From NCBI GenBank assembly GCA_005878515.1, contig VBLZ01000006.1, positions 1 through 16,145 on the forward strand: 16,145 bases of DNA. Direction: 5' to 3'. The DNA comes from Methanobacteriota archaeon. Lineage in GTDB: Archaea; Thermoplasmatota; Thermoplasmata; RBG-16-68-12. Under the pieces are notes generated by a model. The model was not told the origin of the DNA. It searched no databases and saw only the letters and a program-made list of their open reading frames with translations. The position numbers and the translations under genes were made by a program. Position 1 is the first letter of the stretch; the number at the start of each line of letters is the position of its first letter. Shown here in pieces: positions 12,801 through 16,145 of the stretch.

Positions 12801-14418
12801 CCGCGAGCAGGTTCACGTCCGGATTCTGGACCTGGTCCGAGGGGGAGTCGGCGTAGGCCGGGAACTTGGCCCAGTCGCTGAAGTCTCCGTCGATCCGGAT
12901 GATCGGGGAGGGTCCGTTCGGCGACGGAGAAAGCATGCTCGCGAGAATCGGGACGATGACCATCAAGGCCACGACAGCGGCGATGCCGACGACGGATCGG
13001 GACCAGTGGGGTTGCGCGGGAATCCGCGGGGGACCGTAGCGTCCTCGGCGACCGTTCGTGAATCCATTGCCGTTGACCAGACCGTTCGTGGCCCCTTTGC
13101 CGAATGTGAGGCCGTTCAAGGCCCCGGTCGTCAATCCGTTCACACGGCCTTCCGCGAGACCGTTGACACGCCCGTTGGTCCGGCCGTTCGTGCGTCCGTT
13201 CGTCCGCCCCGAGCGCGTGCCGTTGACCCGGCCGTTCACGTGGCCGGACCCGACGGGACGGGGGGTCGCCAATCCGCTGGATCGCAGGCCGGAGGCAGCC
13301 GCTTGGAGGGATCGGCCTTCCGCGCGCTCGAGCAGATCTGCGCGCTCGAAACACGCTCGGGCCTCGTCGACACGTCCGAGTCGGTCGAGGATCTCGCCTT
13401 TCGTCCGCCAAGCCACGACCAAGGAGGGGTCCGCGCGCAGGAGGGAATCGTAGTGGGTGAGAGCTTCGACGAGTCGCGTCTCGGCGACCTTCGGCGCGGC
13501 CGTGGCGGCCGGTTGGCGCCACCGAGCGGGGAGGGCCGACGCGTCCGCGGAGGCGCGCAGGATGTTCTGGACCTCGAGGCGATACTCGTCGTCCTTCGCC
13601 GGGTTCAGGTCCGCGGCCTTCGAAAGGGAGTCTGCGGCTTCCTTCGATCGTCCCAACTTCTCGAGGATCTTCGACCGATTGACCCAAGCGCGCTCCAGCG
13701 TCGAGTCCGTATCGAGGAGGCGGTCATAGTGCTCCAGTTCTTCCTGAAGTCGGTCCGTCTCGGAGAGCGCCGGGACGGCCGGGGTCATCCGCTGCCAGCG
13801 CGTCAAGAAGTCCTTCACAACGCCTTTCGCGTTGGCAGACGGTCCGACCGGCTTCGTCGAAGCAACGGCCGTGCCGCAAATCGCGCACTCGGTCTCATCG
13901 GAGAACAGGTATCCGCCGCAGCGGGAGCAGAACGGCGCGCTCTCGCCGAGGTCCGGCTGGAACCCGGGGAGCAGCGCAGTCTCTTCGGGAGTGTACGAGC
14001 GTCCACACACGTCGCACTTCGTCGCCTCACGGCCCATCCCTGCACCGCACGTGAGACACATCCGGGCCGGAGCGTCCTCTTCGGCGACGAAATCCTCAAT
14101 CAGGTCCGACAAACCGGAGTCCGCCGAGGCCTCGAATTCGACGCCACAGAACGGGCAGGACTTCGCCGCGGTTCCGGCGAACGACCCGCATTGAGGACAG
14201 AGGAAGAGCTGGCCCGATGCGTCCTGTCCTGAACCGTCCGAGAGGAGACCGCGGAGCGCCTCGATGTCCGCGGAGGTGACGCCTTCGACCGCGGACAGTT
14301 CGTCATGGGTCGCGGCCTGCAGCCGTTCGAACGAGGGGAAGCGCTCGGCGATGCGGCGGGCCTTTGCCTCGCCGAGCCCCGGGAGTCCGATCAGCCACTC
14401 GAGATAGCTCTCGTCCAT
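9871..14418 (-). CDS. Large membrane-anchored protein: helix-hairpin-helix, zinc ribbons, TPRs, NG-repeat linker, cell-surface ectodomain with DUF11 repeats
   Basis: A 1515-aa protein of unknown function with an unusual two-sided layout. N-terminal part, probably cytoplasmic: a helix-hairpin-helix-like segment (1-55), three zinc ribbons (C72/75/87/90, C120/123/134/137, C163/166/178/181, each about), TPR-like helices (219-275 and 313-365), and an Asn-Gly-rich tetrapeptide repeat (393-459). A membrane helix follows at about 472-494. The outside part has two DOMON/CBM9-like domains that begin IDGDFSDW (505) and VDGAFGDW (820), a calcium-binding Asp-rich stretch like thrombospondin type 3 (897-943), a lamin-tail-like domain (INEVSPQPNPEWVELAN, from 1107), two DUF11 domains (1245 and 1367) and a PELSD-hydrophobic-KVRAKRRSKE tail anchor (1485-1515). 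I start at the ATG at 14418, not the GTG at 14436, because the TATA box is 26 nt from this ATG. The domain names rest on motif reading only. Confidence 0.88.
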   Translation of the reverse strand: MDESYLEWLIGLPGLGEAKARRIAERFPSFERLQAATHDELSAVEGVTSADIEALRGLLSDGSGQDASGQLFLCPQCGSFAGTAAKSCPFCGVEFEASADSGLSDLIEDFVAEEDAPARMCLTCGAGMGREATKCDVCGRSYTPEETALLPGFQPDLGESAPFCSRCGGYLFSDETECAICGTAVASTKPVGPSANAKGVVKDFLTRWQRMTPAVPALSETDRLQEELEHYDRLLDTDSTLERAWVNRSKILEKLGRSKEAADSLSKAADLNPAKDDEYRLEVQNILRASADASALPARWRQPAATAAPKVAETRLVEALTHYDSLLRADPSLVVAWRTKGEILDRLGRVDEARACFERADLLERAEGRSLQAAASGLRSSGLATPRPVGSGHVNGRVNGTRSGRTNGRTNGRTNGRVNGLAEGRVNGLTTGALNGLTFGKGATNGLVNGNGFTNGRRGRYGPPRIPAQPHWSRSVVGIAAVVALMVIVPILASMLSPSPNGPSPIIRIDGDFSDWAKFPAYADSPSDQVQNPDVNLLAVKVATQNQNLFVNAQVQGLLFQGPGANETDSVFVFLDEDNNRNTGYPIGDLGADAMVEVYGWRDYRGVQHGVDSFRFNESGTLRSNDWRRFVPGGSADAAISGQQLELRTTVADPAKTRILVYAADNLGDRDPADGSVIPSRPSVVVGQQTVAPDIVVGPSVAFLRLTLNSLGGVPYLSALNVSRSGSSADSVDLSLYRDDGSGALDAADTFLSNASMVGTAASLPMNELVTAPEVLWVEARWANLTPTSTFGLSVTGINSNGTVSFRPPETGLVYLGAAPVNLRVDGAFGDWRGRPYGQDALGDVTNRTGASEYDANVDLVATAVDVGTNFTGYVRVDGRLLGGQDLPTTRTRTYPVPVDTDLDTVPDAVENQLGPNLTRDFNNDNITDDRTGGDVDGDGIVDYPAGPDCWLNTTIPAWYPAPYAGRIVTRYICPIGVPPEEGVDVVYAYIDADNSSATGLWADVQGRIYGFDDAIAVIGRNGVVNSSGLYAFAPAQANPWSLVRPIDVALDAHRMEFSVNASALGLAAGYQVVYFASDWRLGYDVALPDSAVARFPIGAQAATNAVINEVSPQPNPEWVELANPTTIPISLNGWNLALVRGNQINVIFTFTTQTLGAWGSGLEYLSTALPTNSLPNGNAQLLLRQGTIVVDQTAYSPSVGSGQTWARFKDPITGKPMDTNSDPADFYISLSPSPSRANDRHRPTITVVKTESRTVAAPGQMITYTLYYNNTDTGMAKTTWINDTLPSGVVYSSSSVPYSYIIGPTYGWRFANVMPGAHSFTVTVQVTATTTDGQVLRNTVTLDYTDQLSRPLPRSRGWANATVSRPTITVVKIASPSNAKAGDLVTFTIYYNNTGSVAAGTVTIKDSLPTGFDYIGATPAPTSNNGRTFYWNFTNVAPGPHSLTMTARVNASFSGTQLVNWAFLNYTTVGGYPLIGSTSSVTVAIPELSDMMFVAVVPVIILGLKVRAKRRSKE
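13043..13242 (-). repeat. Asn-Gly tetrapeptide repeat tract (12-bp period) within the surface-protein gene
   Basis: About 66 residues are built from units such as RVNG, RTNG, GLVNG and FTNG, with degenerate units (TRSG, LAEG, LTTG, LTFG). The most regular part is three RTNG units and one RVNG unit in a row. The DNA has a 12-bp period based on gttcgtccg-like units. The tract joins the TPR region to the membrane helix and ends in the basic NGRRGRYG just before it. It is coding and in frame throughout. Confidence 0.85.
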
Positions 14419-14440
14419 CGTCGAGTGGGGGTCCACGTGC

Positions 14441-14448
14441 TACTTAAA
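14441..14448 (-). promoter_or_regulatory. TATA box for the large surface-protein gene
   Basis: The minus strand reads TTTAAGTA, centred 26-27 nt before the ATG at 14418. This predicts a leaderless mRNA and argues against the in-frame GTG at 14436, which would lie only 9 nt from the box. Confidence 0.65.
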
Positions 14449-14500
14449 GCGCGTTGTATCGTCCGTATCACGCCGTCTATTCAATCCGTTAACATGGCCT

Positions 14501-15196
14501 TCAGACGGGCGACTTCCAGGAGGTCTCGTAGGGATCCGCCGGGACTTCCAAGAGGACCCGCTGGGCGCCCGTGCCAAACCGGACGAGCAGGGTCGTCTCC
14601 TCGCGTCGCACGAGTTCCGGCACCAGACCTTCGTCCGAGAGTCGCCGGAGGAGCGCCTCCCCGAACGCCTCGGCGCGGGCCCGGTTCGCCTCGCGCTTCC
14701 GGGAAAGGAGACCGGTCGGATACACGCGGCGGAAACGCCCATCATCGAGGATGCGGACAAGACCGAATTCGACGAGTTCCGAGGCGACCTTGCTCACGGA
14801 CTGTCGGGTGAGCCCCACGCGGGACGCGATCTCCTGGAACGAGAGGCCCGGGACGTCGGACACACCCGCGAGGATCGCGGCCCGACCGGCCGCGGCGAGG
14901 GCCGCAAAGAGCGGCACGTCCCGCGGATCGATGAGTCCGGAGGGAAAGACGCTCACGCCCTCCGACTGGAGGTATCGGTTCTCGATGAGGTCCCACGTGT
15001 GCCAGCGCACGGTCGCGGGTGACATCTTCAGGTCCCGACTGATGTCTCCGATCCTGGCACAGGGTCGAAGGCAGAGATACCGGAACACTTGCCGCCGCCG
15101 CGCGTTCGCGAGGCTGCGGCCCTCGCCTTCCAAGTCGACATCGGTCCCTTCCCGGGACACGGCCCGCTGGAGGGCACGACCCAGCCCGCGGGCCAC
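14501..15196 (-). CDS. Transcriptional regulator with two winged helix-turn-helix domains
   Basis: This 231-aa soluble protein has two DNA-binding modules. The first is at about 30-76, with helix-turn-helix IGDISRDLKMSPATVRWHTWDLIENRYL. The second is at about 116-165, with LSFQEIASRVGLTRQSVSKVASELVEFGLVRI followed by a wing DDGRFRRVYPTG. This tandem layout is common in archaeal regulators; the target is unknown. A C-terminal region of about 60 residues (RANRARAEAFGEALLRRL...) may mediate dimerisation or sensing. The start is GTG at 15196, one base after the stop of the KaiC-like gene, with a GGGGG ribosome site about 7 nt upstream. The pair is therefore translationally coupled. A promoter-bearing gap of 82 nt separates it from the surface-protein gene downstream. 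Confidence 0.87.
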   Translation of the reverse strand: MARGLGRALQRAVSREGTDVDLEGEGRSLANARRRQVFRYLCLRPCARIGDISRDLKMSPATVRWHTWDLIENRYLQSEGVSVFPSGLIDPRDVPLFAALAAAGRAAILAGVSDVPGLSFQEIASRVGLTRQSVSKVASELVEFGLVRILDDGRFRRVYPTGLLSRKREANRARAEAFGEALLRRLSDEGLVPELVRREETTLLVRFGTGAQRVLLEVPADPYETSWKSPV

Positions 15197-15197
15197 G

Positions 15198-16064
15198 TCA
15201 CGCCCCCTGGTACTCCTGGATAATCAGATCGAGGACTTGCTCCGGCTTCAGCGTGCGAAAGTCGTCGTCCGTGAGTCCGTCCAAGGATTTCTCGAGCGCG
15301 TCGCGCACGTTCTTCGGCATCGAGTGGGTGAGCAGGAGTTGCCGGAGCTGGGACGGAGCCTTCGCCGAGGCGGGCTTTCGGCCATCCACGCCTTCGATCA
15401 CGATCCCGAGGCCGCGGACGATCTGGAACGCGTGCGCCGATGGACTGTGGCGGCTGTTGCGACACTTGATGATGTTCAGGAGCCGCGACGGACTCGCGTG
15501 GTCGCTGTTGAACTTCAGGTGGACGACGCAGTCCGCCAGGTACATCGGGATCACGGTCTCGGGACCCGCGAGGTCCCCCGGGCCGTGTTCCTCGAGCGTG
15601 CAGAGGACGGTCCCGACCTTTCGCGTCTGTTTGAACATGTAGCCGATTAGGTCCCGTTGCTCGTACAAGTCCTTCGTCGACCACAGCACCGGCGTGAGCG
15701 GGTCGACCACGATTCGAGCGTTGCTGCCTTTCCAGTCCGCGACGAACGCCGGCAGTTCCTTGCGGATGAAATTGGAAAACTCTCGGCCGGATGCGTCGAT
15801 GAAGACGAGGAGCTCGTTGTCGAGATAGTCGAGGATGTCGGACCAGCCCATCTCGACCGCCTCTCGGATGATCTGTTCCTTGTTCTCGTCAAGCGAGACG
15901 AAGACGCCTTCCTGGCCGTCCTGCAAGCCGCGGCGGATGAACTGCGTGGCGAGGGTGGTCTTGCCCGCGCCGGAGCGACCGATCACGACGGTCGTGCTGT
16001 TCTCGTTGACGCCGCCGTCCAAAAGCGGGTTGAGTCCGTAGATTCCACTCCGAATCTTACGCAC
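15198..16064 (-). CDS. Single-domain KaiC/RecA-like ATPase
   Basis: This 288-aa KaiC-family P-loop ATPase has Walker A GRSGAGKT (29-36), Walker B RIVVD (117-121) and a late IIKCRNSRHS motif of the kind that follows the KaiC core and contributes basic residues to the neighbouring subunit. At the position where KaiC proteins usually have a Glu-Glu pair, this one has Asp59-Glu60 (SLDENKEQ). A C-terminal tail of about 50 residues (LRQLLLTHSMPKNV...LIIQEYQGA) is helical and may be a protein-binding module. Archaeal single-domain KaiC homologues act in signalling, for example in control of motility, not as clocks; the partner here is probably the coupled winged-helix regulator. The start is GTG at 16064: the nearby ATG at 16074 is in another frame, and a TATA box lies 26 nt upstream. 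Confidence 0.92.
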   Translation of the reverse strand: MRKIRSGIYGLNPLLDGGVNENSTTVVIGRSGAGKTTLATQFIRRGLQDGQEGVFVSLDENKEQIIREAVEMGWSDILDYLDNELLVFIDASGREFSNFIRKELPAFVADWKGSNARIVVDPLTPVLWSTKDLYEQRDLIGYMFKQTRKVGTVLCTLEEHGPGDLAGPETVIPMYLADCVVHLKFNSDHASPSRLLNIIKCRNSRHSPSAHAFQIVRGLGIVIEGVDGRKPASAKAPSQLRQLLLTHSMPKNVRDALEKSLDGLTDDDFRTLKPEQVLDLIIQEYQGA

Positions 16065-16088
16065 ACGATTTCATCCTGGCGGGAGCCC

Positions 16089-16094
16089 GATAAA
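16089..16094 (-). promoter_or_regulatory. TATA box for the KaiC-like / regulator operon
   Basis: The minus strand reads TTTATC, centred about 26-28 nt before the GTG at 16064. The spacing predicts a leaderless transcript. The remaining bases to the window edge show nothing else I can name. Confidence 0.55.
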
Positions 16095-16145
16095 CGTGCC
16101 GACCTGAGAATCAGGCACGAAATCGAATGCTCACGCGAGTTCGGG

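Noticed and set aside
13043..13242. Possible CRISPR or non-coding minisatellite
   Set aside because: Units are 12 bp, in frame, without spacers, and encode a regular Asn-Gly peptide tract.
12592..14232. A 546-aa open frame on the plus strand
   Set aside because: It is antisense to the zinc-ribbon, TPR and NG-repeat coding region, whose minus-strand frame shows clear CxxC pairs and a membrane helix.

Overview
The window looks like a chromosomal segment from a GC-rich archaeon, most likely an uncultured member of Thermoplasmatota. The evidence is a fused, single-chain archaeal RpoB preceded by RpoH, an archaeal EF-1beta next to a small HVO_2753-type zinc ribbon, a 5S rRNA gene standing apart from 16S and 23S, tRNA introns with bulge-helix-bulge (BHB) junctions, an archaeal A24 prepilin/preflagellin peptidase, and TATA boxes about 26 nt before many start codons. 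The lineage call is an inference; the archaeal call is firm.

Layout. 1-4018, minus strand: tRNA-Lys(UUU), then rpoH and rpoB (C-terminus off the left edge). 4196-5572, plus strand: a leaderless 56-aa zinc-ribbon protein, EF-1beta and a TauE/SafE-type exporter. 5569-7866, minus: an APC-family permease fused to two universal-stress-protein domains. 7961-8518, minus: a Ras/Rab-like small GTPase. 8668-9585, plus: an A24-family peptidase. 9639-9867, plus: a 5S rRNA gene of about 229 nt. 9871-14418, minus: a 1515-aa membrane-anchored surface protein with cytoplasmic zinc ribbons and TPRs. 14501-16064, minus: a KaiC-like ATPase gene followed one base later by a double winged-helix regulator.

The two most striking elements are RNAs. 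First, tRNA-Lys is interrupted by three short introns (29, 31 and 33 nt) at positions 20/21, 37/38 and 59/60. Removing them leaves a perfect 74-nt cloverleaf with a UUU anticodon. Second, the 5S rRNA core is split by an insertion of about 100 nt just beyond loop E, giving a size and a predicted multiway-junction layout like the expanded 5S rRNA of Halococcus morrhuae. Both would be easy for routine annotation to miss or truncate.

The genes form several small units rather than one pathway. The left part is information processing (RNA polymerase, tRNA, elongation factor). The middle is transport and signalling. The right part is an ATPase-regulator pair beside a large cell-envelope protein. No mobile elements, CRISPR arrays or integrases were seen. 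The long ORFs antisense to rpoB and to the surface-protein gene are by-products of high GC. Every stretch of more than 300 bases is occupied: the only long gap between protein genes on the left (3792-4195) holds the tRNA and two promoters, and the gap at 9586-9870 holds the 5S gene and its promoter.
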